Below, in pieces: positions 25,540 through 37,100 of a DNA stretch of 64,000 bases. The stretch is from Diphasiastrum complanatum (Eukaryota > Streptophyta > Lycopodiopsida > Lycopodiales > Lycopodiaceae), in assembly GCA_029204225.1 (NCBI GenBank), contig CM055100.1, forward strand, positions 61,272,600-61,336,599, given 5' to 3'. Numbering within the stretch: the first letter of the stretch is position 1; each line of letters opens with the position of its first letter. The notes below the pieces were generated by a model. That model was not told the origin of the DNA. It saw only the letters and a program-made list of their open reading frames with translations, and did no database searches. A program made the position numbers and the translations under genes.

Positions 25540-26130
25540 TCAGAATAGTTTTTTTTCCTTCTCTTGTGCTACCACGCCTACCGCTTCTCCTGGTGTGAAG
25601 GCAGAGCGAGGCAGTAGGTCACGTGAGATCAACAACAACAACATCTGCCAAAGTACGAGCCCATCTCGAGAGGGGACAATGTCAACATGCCTGTGGGAAG
25701 AGTGGGACGTGGTAGAAGGAAGGACATGAGACTGCTCTATGAGGACATGGAATTCTCCATCTCTGGCTATAGCAGCCACTGCATCTTTGACAACATCATG
25801 CATAACTATGCGCTCACTCCCAGAAGGACATCAGAGGAGGTGAATAGCAAGAGCATCAATAGGGTGACCACAAACACACATGGAGAGACCCAAGACCGAA
25901 GGATGATGTAGCTCCAAGCGAAGGCGAAGAGCAGCGGTGAAAATGGCCGAAGGCAACCGAAAGGAAGGAATGACAAGCCGAGTTGACAGCCAAGCCCCCG
26001 TAGCTGGACCCGCACAAAAGAGAAGACGAGCTCAATGCAACGCCGAAGGAGCCTCAAAGGGCATGTTGGAAAGGGTTTGCTTATGCACGCGCTCCAAGAG
26101 GGTCTCTTGCAAGTGATCTGAACTGAAAGT
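25540..26130 (-). pseudogene. LINE ORF2 C-terminal fragment, minus strand
   Basis: On the minus strand the frames read FRLPSAIFTAALRLRL, then CVCGHPIDALAIHLLRCPSG, then MHDVVKDAVAAIARDGEFHV and RHVDIVPSRDG. These match the tail at 1-357 block by block (CSCGHPLDSLGTHLMRCPYG, HDSIRDVLASIAHECSFHV, RRVDLVLSREG). It is a diverged, frame-broken 3' end of the same LINE family in the opposite orientation. Confidence 0.75.
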
Positions 26131-26368
26131 GAGGAGTTGCTCAAAAGACGGAACACAAGCTTGGGCAGAGAGAGGGAGCAGCCCTCGCGCAGCGATGAGA
26201 AGGTGCTAGAAAGGTAGAGAACCGCTATCCACATGAGCAATGCAATCTGCCAAGAGAGGGCGAAAGCCAGAAAGGAACCGAGAAGACAAAGCAGGGGCAA
26301 CAAGAGCCCAGCTCCCAAGAAAAGTTGCAGGTGTAGAAGAAACCGTAGAGAGAAGACCCACACTTCCA

Positions 26369-27085
26369 CACTACAAGAAAAGGTGGTATAAATTGCGGAA
26401 AAAATGGCAAAAATTGCAAAAATTTCTGTAATTTTTGTCTTTTTTTGCCAAAAAAATTGCGATAACGATTTCCACAATTTTTTTTTGACAAATTTGCAAT
26501 TTCGGTCCCGCAATTTTTTTGGCTAATTTTTCGCAATTTTTATGGCTAAATTAATAATAAAATTTCTTGCAGAAACCCACCCGCAATTTTTTGGCATGAT
26601 AATTGCGGATTTATTTTCTCAATTTGTTTGGTTGATAGTTTTTGCCAAATTTTTTGGGCAAAAATTGTCAAAAAAATTGCAAAAATTCATTTCCGCAATT
26701 GTTGTGGCAAAAATTGCGGATATTTTTTCGCAATTTTTTTTGCATAAATTGCGAAAAAAAATGGCAGAAATTCATTTTCGCAATTTTTTTCAAAATAGTG
26801 TCAAAAAATTGCAAAAAATAAATCCGCAATAGAAAATAAATTGCGGATTTATTTTCTGCAATTTTTATACACTAGTTTGAAAAAAAAATTGCGAAAATGA
26901 ATTTTCGCAATTGTTTTGGCAATTTTTGTCAAAAAAAAATTTGTTGGCTAAAATTGAACAAAATATCACCAATACAATTGCGAAAATGTCTCCAAGTTTT
27001 TGTCCAGCAAATTTGTTTTGCAATTTTTGGATAGTCTCGACTGTTTTGGAGACAAATTTTGGCTAAAATTACGGAAATAAATAAT
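26369..27085. mobile_element. CACTA-like terminus with AATTGCGG palindrome field
   Basis: CACTACAAGAAAAGG at 26369 matches the canonical end of plant CACTA (En/Spm) transposons. The next 700 bases carry roughly twenty AATTGCG/CGCAATT motifs in both orientations, including a perfect 12-bp-arm palindrome at 26887-26912 and a hairpin around AAATCCGCAAT...ATTGCGGATTT at 26818-26861. Short subterminal repeats of this kind bind the transposase in CACTA elements. A matching inverted end (CTTGTAGTG) was not found, so the element is truncated or its far end has diverged. Confidence 0.6.
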
Positions 27086-27844
27086 TGGCCTTGTACATTT
27101 CTTATAACCTTGTTGTGTAATTCGCTGTGGAGCTTGATGTGCAAACAATTGATTGTGTGAGGCTTCATGGATTCCATAGAATAAAGCTAGGGATTCAATC
27201 CGAGTCCTTACTAGAAAATGCAACACTTTTAAAAGTTAACAAGGGGTCTCAACTTCTATATATCTTGGCGTAGTTTGTCAATTTGTCAGCTAGCTAGTTA
27301 TAAGGACTCAGATTGAACTCCTTCTTGCTCAACATGTACAATATCTCTATGTAAGGAATCCAACAATCATAGTGCCATATTCAAGTATACATACAAACTA
27401 TCTCTATTGCAAACATTTGGAACAACTCTTAGCTAGCCTACACATTTCGGTCACTTATAATTAGTACGATTAAAGGATTTCAGTCCAAAATTAAAGCAAC
27501 AAACCACCCAATCAAATGGACCAAAAGAGAGAAAAATTTTCCATACACAATAAGGTGAATACAAGGCTCGATTGCATCTCAAATTTCCTGTTAAAATACA
27601 TCATGTCAAGTGTCTTATACAATCTCTTAAAATAAAACCTTTAAAGGCAATTTAGGCCTTCAGTAATGTTACGATCAAAATCGTATAAAATGTTGCACTT
27701 GTTATGCCGCAACTTCCAAGAAAATTGATAGCTGAAGACTTCAAAATCTGATTTCTACATTCAGGAGCAAAGATCGAGCCAACATTTACATCATGAAAGG
27801 AAAATTAGGGATGTATTTGCATGGAACTATACAGAAATGAAAGG

Positions 27845-28225
27845 AATCCCGTCTGAAGTAGCGGTCCATAAGATTCTTTTAGAAGACATTGCTAAGCCTG
27901 TTAGGGCTAAATCTTACAGATGTAACTCTATCTATCGCGAGAGAAACGATGAAGATATTAAGAAATTGTTGGGTGCTAGTTTCATTTATGAAGTCCAACA
28001 TACTGATTGAGTATCACCCATTGTGGTTGTACCCAAGAAGAACGACAAACTTTGTATCTGTGTCAATCTAAAAAACCTTAATGTGGTTACAAAGAAAGAC
28101 CATTTTTCTTTGTCTTTAATGACCCAAATCTTTGAGAACATGGCAGGAGCTGAAGCTTTCAGCTTCTTGGATAAAGGATATTATGTGGTTGTTGTCTTAA
28201 ATAGTATCAAATATGGTCAAAGCTC
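27845..28225 (+). pseudogene. Ty3/gypsy reverse transcriptase N-terminal fragment
   Basis: One frame runs GIPSEVAVHKILLEDIAKPV, RNDEDIKKLLGASFIYEVQH, VSPIVVVPKKNDKL, CVNLKNLNVVTKKDHFSLSL and AEAFSFLDKGYY. This is the start of a gypsy reverse transcriptase up to the first catalytic region. A TGA at 28008-28010 stands where the family normally has Trp before VSPIVVVPKK. The expected D(G)YSGY block is also degraded. No LTRs or integrase are recognised nearby. Confidence 0.85.
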
Positions 28226-28491
28226 AAATAATGTGCTTTGTTTTGTTTTGTTTTTTTTTACTTGAGCTATGAAATTGTAGTTATTATACCTTTTGTGACA
28301 TATGTAATTCATCAATAAGTTTTCACCAATAAGAATTGATCTCTATCAAATTATAATTTTGCGATTGTGTTTTGTTTTGCAGGACATGCAGACAATGTCT
28401 TCCATATTGGATGAAGAGATGATCAAATTTTCAGAGATGTAGCCTAAAGATTACTTTATTGATGGTTTGTGATCGTTGAAATTGCGTACAT

Positions 28492-28660
28492 TGAGAAACT
28501 GAGATTTTGAGAAACTGAGATTAAGAAACTGAGATTTTCATCGTGAATGTTGTGAATAGTGATCGTGAATATTGTGAATAGTGATCGTGAACATTGTGAA
28601 TACAAATCGTGAATACTAATGTGAAATCGTGAATATTGAGAAACGTGTATTATGAGATAC
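28492..28660. repeat. Minisatellite, GTGAAT-rich, 22-bp unit
   Basis: Three 22-bp units start at 28541, 28563 and 28585, each of the form GTGAATRTTGTGAATAGTGATC. They are preceded by two to three GAGAAACTGAGATTTT units (from about 28492). Degenerate GTGAAT copies continue to about 28660. Confidence 0.85.
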
Positions 28661-30365
28661 GTGAATAAATTAGTCCTAGTTGATCAAAGCAAATACCAAA
28701 TTAGACAAGGTTATCATTATAGTCAATTCAATTGTTAAGTTTTTCTTATTTTCTTGTTAGCTTGGAAAGCATATTATTTTATCTTTTACAACCACAATGA
28801 CTAGCAATATTTGCACAAATGGCTATGGACCAAGAGACCATATAGATCCTAAAGTTTTATTTATTTATGCAGTCAACCATGGCATTTTCAATTTCTTTTC
28901 ATTTCTATTGAATTATCATATTTCGTTGAACATTTGAGCAAATGTTGTGAAATGCTTTTTGATAAGTTTGTGAGAAAATGATTGTAATGCTTCGATTTGA
29001 AAAGAACACTACAAAAAAGATCCAATTTTTAAAATCCAATATGAGCAAATCACATCATTCGAAACATATATAAAACTTCTTACCAACAACGATAATTAAT
29101 CGCCAATACAGTGTGACAGCTTGTGTTTGTTTTGGTTTTTCAAATGCATGAATTATAAGTTAATACTATATCATTGTGACATTGATTCAGCAACAACAAT
29201 TTGAGAAATTATGACATCATGCATCAATCCAATTGGAACAATAAAGATCATCATTATACAAACAAATACTGACAATAAAGTAAAAGTATATCCTTGGAAA
29301 GAACCAAGAACAACCATAGAATCACATCTCGTCAAACAACAAAAAATGAAAGCGATACAAATGGATAGAAACAATCAAACAAAATCTACACCCTTTAATA
29401 AATTAATTTCACTACTTGCCACAAATGTCAATTGTTAACAATTTAAGCAAGTCCATCAAGACTGTCACAACTATCAAACAACATCATTTATACTTGAGAA
29501 AGTACATAAAAACAAATGAATATCATCAACTATTAAACGAAGCGAAAAACACAATAATGAATCCACTAAGCAATTTCAGTGAGCAAGATAACTGTTGAAG
29601 ATTTCATACAAAAACATGGAGTAAAATCCAAAAAACTTGCAAAGTACAAAGAAAGAATCAAAGATTCTCCTAAAACAAGATGCGTTATAGAGAGAGCAAT
29701 CAGTTACTTAGAAAAATTAAAATTATTTTACGAAAAACAAATAACTGACATTCATGTACAAAAAATATGCAGATCTTGCAAAGCTACAATATGTACAATA
29801 TAATTATCATTATTACCAAATCCAATAACTCATAATCAAAACATAAACCCATTACATAAACTAATAAAAATTACAAATCTTATCAAACTCCTAAAATATT
29901 AATTCACATATTTTCAATATAATTTATCTAGGCTCTGCAACACCTCATGGGCCAAAATGCTCAAAATGTTTTTTCAACAAGACTAAAATTATTATACAAA
30001 ATCATATAACAAATTTATTTATATTAATTAGAATCTTAATTGATTCAAACTTTGTGCCATTGTTTGAAAAAGCCAACAAGTACAAGAATGGAATCAACAT
30101 CTTTCTTTAAAAAACCACTTTTTGTAAAAAACTTATAATAAATTGACTTTTAAAATAAATAACAAATATTATAGATCTCATCTAACATTCAAATGTGTGT
30201 TAAAAACTTAAAGCAAACTAATATTCAAATTTTGAAGCTACAAAAGAATCACACAAAATAATTTATCACAACAATATAAAAAACACTTTAAACAAATCCT
30301 AGAATTTTAGGATTCATGCTATTATGACATGGCAAGGCCTTTGTGATACAATACCACATAGTTCT
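28661..30365. other. Very AT-rich stretch with three overlapping short frames
   Basis: The DNA here is strongly AT-rich. CACTACAAAAAAGA at 29007 resembles a second CACTA-type end. Three consecutive + strand frames overlap by about 20 bases: 29211-29438, 29416-29598 and 29579-29803. They are lysine-rich and match no family I recognise. They are reported as an observation, not as genes. Confidence 0.4.
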
Positions 30366-30369
30366 TGTT

Positions 30370-31990
30370 TTAAATGATAACTTGGCAGGGCCACATGCTA
30401 AAATTAGCGAACAATATACTGTTAATGCCTTATGATGCAAAATATGGTATATATAAGGGATTCGTCTTTTGAAATATATGTGTGAACCTGTATATATTTC
30501 AATCTCACAAAGAGATTCATAGAAGGGACCTGTCTTTCACCAGCGAGTTTCTTATAAGCATTTCTGTTCATTGAGAAGGTGTTAGACTCCTGTGCATAGC
30601 ATGGCATTGCATGCTATCAAGCATTTTTAAGGGAAAGGATATTTGAAATTCAGGTTTAGGCTGTTAAGACTTATGACAAGCTGAGAGCAGGGAGATTATC
30701 TAGTCTCTAAATAGAGATATTGCTTTTATCCAGATGATATTTTATTCAAATGTCAAAGCTGTGTAAGAATTCAAGCCATCAAACTGTCACAAAGATGCTT
30801 TTGGGAGAGAAAGTACTTTAGGGATTGGTGGTTAGTAAGTATGTCAAAACAGACATGCTGCAAGTATATGACACCACTTTTAATATACTGAACTCATTTT
30901 TACAAGGATATTGGAGTCTCCTAGACTCATAGGCCACAATAGCAAAACGAGCAATAGTTTTAGAAGTTCTGGAAACAGAGAATATGAAGTGTGGCCAAAA
31001 AGTGTGTTAGGCTTATCAAAGGCCGATTGATAGTTGGGACTCCAAAGAAATGCAATACCTTCACAAAGAAGTGCCTTAAGAGGAGAGGCCAAAATGGCCA
31101 AATGAGCAGATTTATGAAGATTTGTTGTGGGATCGTGAGTGTCGTATGGTGCACGCTGATACTAGACTTTGGAAGGATAGAGTCTGATTGTACCTATAGA
31201 CACCAGAAAACTGAGAACTCAATTTGGTAAACTACAAAATATCAGTAAATGTTATTTAGACTGTTTTCAAAAGAGAACAAGGTCAAACCCAATCCTTGCC
31301 CGAATGATTAGGATGATGCTCAAGAGAAATTAGCTCATGGACCAGCAAAAGCAATCATCGGATCAATGCCTTCTCATCAGGATATCAATAGCAAGTAAAA
31401 TCAGTATTTTAATTTGTAGAACAGTCTGAAACAGAGCTGCCAGAAGTGATGTTGCTGTCTAGTCGATATGATATGAAATTGAGGGAACTTTCAATAGAAA
31501 GAACTGTGAATTCTTAACAATGCAGCTATAGAATGCGGAAAAGTGCTTTAAATTGAAGAAGCGTGAATTCTTAACAATGCAGCTATAGAGTGCTGAAAAG
31601 TGCAAGCTGCCTCTGAATGGTGTTCAAATTAGTTGTTTAATTCGAGCAAAAGTTTAGGTGTTGCCCCACAATGACCCTACAAGCAATGAATCAAGATGAT
31701 GGGAATAGGCTACCAATTAGAAAGAGCAATCCAATGATAGCTCGTGGAAGGTCAGCAATGAAGCAAGCAAATACTTATATTGTTTCTGTAGGCTGGCTCT
31801 ACCTGGCATTGTGTCAGGCCAAGAGAATATCTGGGCACAAAAATCTTGTTGTTAACAGCTCCAACAAATCTTGATTCATTGGCATTTGAGTTGAGATTCA
31901 AATTAATTCTGGATTTGAATGTCAATTACAAAGCGTCACCTTTTTAAATCTCAAATCTTCTCTCCCTTCTTTTGCATCTTTTCCAAAAAT
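30370..31990. repeat. Dispersed repeat A (longer copy)
   Basis: From GATAACTTGGCAGGGCC this block aligns with 44717-45705 in SPT6L intron 16, with the same order and orientation. Examples are ATATAAGGGATTCGTCTTTT and AAAGAAATGCAATACCTTCA. It contains about 350 bp (30640-31000) and a 57-bp tandem duplication (31506-31612) that the other copy lacks. It ends near TTTTGCAGGAGCTCGATTTT. No coding domain is recognised, so it is probably an old nonautonomous element. Confidence 0.8.
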
Positions 31991-32034
31991 TTCATTTTGC
32001 AGGAGCTCGATTTTAACTTTGAGTTAGTTCTTTG

Positions 32035-32155
32035 AAGAACGTGTGAGCGAGTGGCAGGTCAGTGGCTTTTGTGACAATTGTGATTTTTATTGCGGTCAAT
32101 CTTTATTATTTCTTGCTAACTTTTGACAAATTTGCATGCAACAGAGGTTGGTTTG
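32035..32155 (+). pseudogene. Duplicated TMEM120 fragment with intron retained
   Basis: This 121-bp segment matches 19763-19895 of the TMEM120 gene: the last 23 nt of exon GAACGTGTGAGCGAGTGGCAG, the final intron (with small deletions), its TTTGCATGCAACAG acceptor, and the first 11 nt of the last exon. The intron is retained, so the copy arose at the DNA level rather than by retroposition. It directly follows dispersed repeat A, and the homologous copy of that repeat at 45705 lacks it. Confidence 0.9.
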
Positions 32156-32750
32156 GGGCAAGGATCCAATTTTTCTAAAAACTCGAATTTTTGTAAAGGA
32201 TCGAATTTTTTCAAAGGATCAAATTTTTTTGACGCAACATTGAGCTTGGCAAAGAAAGATTTTTCGACCCGGTTCCAGATTCTTCTCCATCATTAGTTCT
32301 TGAGGAAATGCCAAAAATCTTGATCTAATAAACAAGAGCAATCTAAAACAAGATGTAAATGATTCAAAAGGGCTTCGCAGGTGTGAAGTATAGGCTATAC
32401 TATGGCCTCCAACCTAAAAACAAGGTACATAAGCTACTTCTAGCATTTCACAAAGATTTTCAACCTACAAAAGAGATTACAGAAGCTTGATATAAAACAA
32501 TCCAAATTTACGTGATGATTGTGGCTTCAAAATGAACAAAGAGATAACGATAGATCTTGAGGTTAGCTGAGCAGATTTGGCAGGGATTATAGTGCCATAA
32601 TTGCTCTAATTTGACCTACTTACCATGACTTTACCTAATGGTTAGCTATTTAGGGTTGGTAAATCACCACCTAATTTTCCTAAATTTTAAGAGTTTGGTC
32701 TTATGTTATAGGTAATTTGATCAAATGACTTGCGTAACACCTATGAACTA

Positions 32751-33250
32751 GACATAAAGTAACCTAAGCTTGCTCTTCACATGCTGACACGTGGAATTTA
32801 AATATGCACATAATTATATGATTAATCAAGCTTATATTTGCGTTTTCTCACATCTTGGACAAGTGCTTAAAAATTGACTTATGCAAAAACTGCATTGACT
32901 GACGTGAACACATACAAAAATTGCATTGACTGAAGTGAACACACAGTATTGCCTGCAAGCAAGGCAAGGTGAAAAAAAAATGAGGACCAATTTGTCATCA
33001 CCAACGAATGGATTCCCAAGGAGTAGAATTGAGACTCAAATCCTGCCCACATGAGGATTTTTTCAGCTTGGCTCCTAATTGTGCACTAGGAATTGGCTAA
33101 TTACGGCAACTAATTTGTGGCTGTGAAAAAACACACATCTTGGTTATGCTGCCACAGCTCCTAGCTGGCTCACAAAGCAAAAGCCAGTTTTCGGCAATAG
33201 TTCTGAGTTGAATGCGCTTTAGAGCACCTTTCGATGTCCACCCCCTCACT
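32751..33250. repeat. Dispersed repeat C, copy 2
   Basis: This is a diverged copy of 24239-24720 in the same orientation. It contains GGAATTTAAATATGCACATA and GGATTCCCAAGGAGTAGAAT and ends near CCCCTCACTCGGGATGT. It has a small internal duplication (CAAAAACTGCATTGACTGACG, then CAAAAATTGCATTGACTGAAG). Confidence 0.75.
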
Positions 33251-33426
33251 CGGGATGTTTGCGGGTGAAGGGGTTTGGAAATTTTCCAGAAACCCGTTCT
33301 CTCAGGTGAAAGGGTATCCCAAATGCCAAGGGTCCAAGGGTCAGCCACAAAGAAATTGATTGATGATGTGGCGCATTTTACAAGCACACCCTCAAAATGG
33401 TCAGCATGCCGACGATATGATCAAGA

Positions 33427-33427
<1 letters not shown>

Positions 33428-33467
<40 letters not shown>

Positions 33468-33500
33468 CGAGAGGCTCTAGGGAGGGGGAGAGAGAGAGAT
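33428..33500. repeat. (GA)n microsatellite, interrupted
   Basis: GA dinucleotides run from about 33428 to 33464, then break into GGCGCGAGAGGC and more GA up to 33500. Confidence 0.95.
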
Positions 33501-33599
33501 AATGTACGCTGTTGTTGTAAAAAAAAACTGAATGGTGTTTTTTTATTGGACCACGTTTGCCCTCAAACGTATTTGATGGGCACTTGAAAGTCAAAATAA

Positions 33600-34167
33600 G
33601 TGCTTTTGGAAACTTGTGGAAAGAGAAATTTGGAGAGAGAGATGGATATATGTAGAAAGAGAGAGCAATTGAGGGGGTAGGGAGGTAGGTTTATGTAGTG
33701 CTGAGAGAGAGCGTGATCCTGAGAGAGAGACGATGCGATTGCTGTTGGATTTGTGATTCATTTTTTTGAGTGCTGCTGGATCGTGACTTCTTTGCTAGGA
33801 TCGGTAACGCTTTCTTTGAATTGAAAGGGGTTTGACAGGCATGCGTGAAGATGATGGATAGTCGTTCCTGTAGCAGGTAACCAGATGAGAGGGAGATGGC
33901 GGACGCTTGAGAGAGAGAGAGCGAGAGAGCGAGCCGAGAGGGGAGAGAGGTGTGAGCGCGAGACAGATGAGAGAGAGGTGTGAGCGCGAGAGAGATGTTG
34001 AGCGAGCCTAGGAGAGAGAGGTGAGCGAGAGAGGAGAGAGGTGGGAGAGCGCGAGGAGAGAGGTGTGAGTGAGGCGAGAGGAGAGGGAGAGGTGGGAGAG
34101 CGCGAATAGGGTGAACGATTTTTAAGTTTTTGGCAGTGCCGCAGAGTTTGTCACCTTAAGTGACCTA
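33600..34167 (+). promoter_or_regulatory. GA-rich 5' region of SPT6L (promoter/5' UTR)
   Basis: The 570 bases before the SPT6L start codon are dominated by GAGAGAG-type sequence on the sense strand (densest at about 33900-34110), with repeated GAGAGGTG(T/G)GAGCGCGAG units. GA-rich tracts downstream of plant transcription starts are common in TATA-less housekeeping promoters. No TATA box was identified. Assigning this as promoter or leader is inference from position. Confidence 0.45.
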
Positions 34168-37100
34168 ATGGGAGCCAGGAGCGTTAGCTCTGATGAAGGT
34201 ATGTCTTCTGTCTATGTTTAATTATGCTGCCTTCCATTTTTTGGACAGGGCCTGTTCTCAGCTATGTACCATTGAAAGAGCGTGTGCCGTCTGGCTTCTT
34301 TTTTTCGCATTATTACTCGTTATGTACAAATTTATGCTTCAACCGACGGCTACATGTAGTACGGACGTTTCGTGAATAAGCATCAAAGCTAAAATCAGCA
34401 TTGAATAGACTGTAGCTTCTTTATCTTAAATGAATGGTCATTGTTACTTAACATGAAGGATTTTCTGCTTTTGAGGTAATTCCGTACAAATTGTGAGGAC
34501 GATTAGGTCAATAAAGCCTAAAGCGTAATAGTATGCGTGCTTGTTGTTATGTGCAGAAGAGTACGGAGGAGGAGAAGAGGAAGGGGAAGGGGAGGTGGAT
34601 CTTCATGACAATGAGGCGGAAGTGGAGGAGGATGACGAAGAAGAAGAAGATGATGAGGGTACGTTTCGAATTTGAAACGTCTTTCTCCTTTTCGGTGTGA
34701 ATACAGATGATCATGAGCATAATAAAATTGTCTTAAGATTAGAACTGTACGAAATTTGATTTTGCTACTGGTTACGGTTTCCATTTTATGTACTTTTTGA
34801 CTCTCTCTCACCGATTTTTGTAGTTCTATCGATAAGTTCCAATTTATTCCTTTTGTTAGTTCAGGAAGATGGATTCACTTGCCATGAAACAATGATGTGT
34901 GCTTTTAGTTTTCAAGATTTTATGAGAGATTTTGTTTCAAACTAACATTCGTATACTGTCCAAACCCTGATGGATCACAGAGGGCCAGGATGAATACGAA
35001 AAAGATGACTTTATAGTCGATGATGTTGAAGAGGAGGTAGAGGAGGAAGAAGAGGCCAAAGAAAGCAGTGATGAGGAAGCAAAAGCAAAGAAGAAGAAAA
35101 GGCGAAAGAGGTATCTAGGTAGTTACTGTAAATTTCAGAAAGATGCTGTATATGGGTCAGTTTTCAAGATAGCATGCAGCCAAAGTTTGAAGGCTGTTTT
35201 AGTTTGCTTTTATTTTTTACAAAAACTATTGGCGCTGTATTCATTAGATTTGGTAACAGTACTGCTTATAGGTATTTATAGTACTATTAGGGCTCATTTG
35301 GCATTTTAGGCCAAGACCCATTTGAATTGTACTTGACCTTAACAAGTCATTGCTAGGTACATATAGTGGATCAACTATCGGCCGTATTATGTATTTGATA
35401 TTCTTTCAGTATTCTTAGCTGATTATGGCTATTTGCTTCATCTTTTATTGACTATCGTTGCTTACTTCATAATGATACATTTGCAATTGTCTTTCATCGC
35501 CAGGATATTTAGTACGTATTGACTTGTAAGCTAAAATGCAGGGATGCAGGAGAGGAATACGAACTCGATGAAGATGACTACGAGTTGCTGCAAGAAGCCA
35601 ACATGAAATATCATCGTCCCACCAAATCTGTATATGACATTTTTAAAATTTTCATTCAGACCTTTATAAAAGCTTACACCAGCGAAAGAAAGTCATTGAC
35701 GGCTGCTTTGTTGTGTAGGGAGGCAAGAAGTTTAAGCGATTGAAAAAAGCTGGTAAAGCTAGTGGTGAAGAAGCAAAAGAGGCCTATAGGGGTTTATCTG
35801 ATGAAGAAGATGACGATGAAGGAGGAAGAAGAGGACGTACAGCTGAGGAGGAATTGAAAATTTCTTTGTTTGGGGACGATGAAGGTGATTTGTTTGTGTG
35901 ACATCCAACTTGTATGTCTTGGAGCCGAGGGAATTTTGACAAGCTCATGCATGTTTTGGCAACCCCCTTTTCCTTCCTGCAACTCATTTACAAAATGTAC
36001 TTATAGCTGTGTGCATTTGAAAATTGTACAAGATTTCAAGTTTGATGTACTTGTGCCTTTGAAAATCGCATTAGTACATGTAAACTTTGTAAAGTATCAA
36101 ATGCGTACTTCATATTTTTTGCAGATGCTCATGATGTGTTTCGTACCGTTGTTGAAGCTTTTTTTTGAGACCAATTGATTGAAATGCATAAGTCATGGTT
36201 TTTGGAAAGATCTATTCTATGTGTGAAACACATGTTTGAACTGTTTTAGTCTTTGCATACGATGCTTGTACAAAAGTACAAGCATACGACAGTCAAGTAT
36301 GCTACAAGGATTTGCTTTGCATGGTTGTTGACTGATTTTCTCTTTGGCTAGACATGATGCATATTGATTCACCTAACTTATCGTAAACGATGTACCCTAT
36401 AATGTAGGAGTACCGCCTGAGGATGTAGGGGAGGATGAGCAAGAAGAGGAGGAAGGGATCGGGGAGGAAGACGATGAGATGGCCGATTTTATTGTGGATG
36501 AGGAAGATCTTCTAGATGAAAATGGTCAGCCTTTACGGTATGACATAGTTTGATTATCCTTTTTATTATAACTCTGTATATATTCAGGAATAGCTTGATG
36601 CTAGAATGCTATTTTGTACTTTCTTATGTCTGATTCATAAGCATGTTGTGTTTGTACTTCAAGTATGCATCAATTAGGAGATGGAATTTCGATATGTTCT
36701 TCGTTAAATGGTTTATCGCTTTGTGGGTGGCTCATTTGAACCTATGGTTGGAATTTCTTTCTTGCCATTTGTGGATATTTCAGATGTTTTGATCTTATTT
36801 TTTGGCCTTTCCTGATTTTGGCTTGTAGAAAGCCACACCTGAAAGAGTCCCAGGTTAAACTTGAAGATACAAGCTCTCGAGATCAAGTTGAAGTTAATAA
36901 CTTAAAAGTTTCAGATTGAAGTTTCTGAAAATAACACAATTGGAAACTCATACCAACCATGTGGAAAAACCTTATATGCAAACATTTTTAGACTTATCTA
37001 TATGACTTCAAATAGCTTATACTTAGTATATATAAATTTGTACAATCAACACTTAGTCTGCATAACTTCAAGTAGTTGACTCTTAGCCTCTGTCATGTTT

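Noticed and set aside
25806-26513. 235-codon minus-strand hydrophobic frame
   Set aside because: It is out of frame with the minus-strand LINE tail in the same DNA, and its start lies in the AATTGCGG field.
28492-28660. CRISPR-like repeated array
   Set aside because: Units are directly adjacent without unique spacers and lie in a plant genome; it is a minisatellite.
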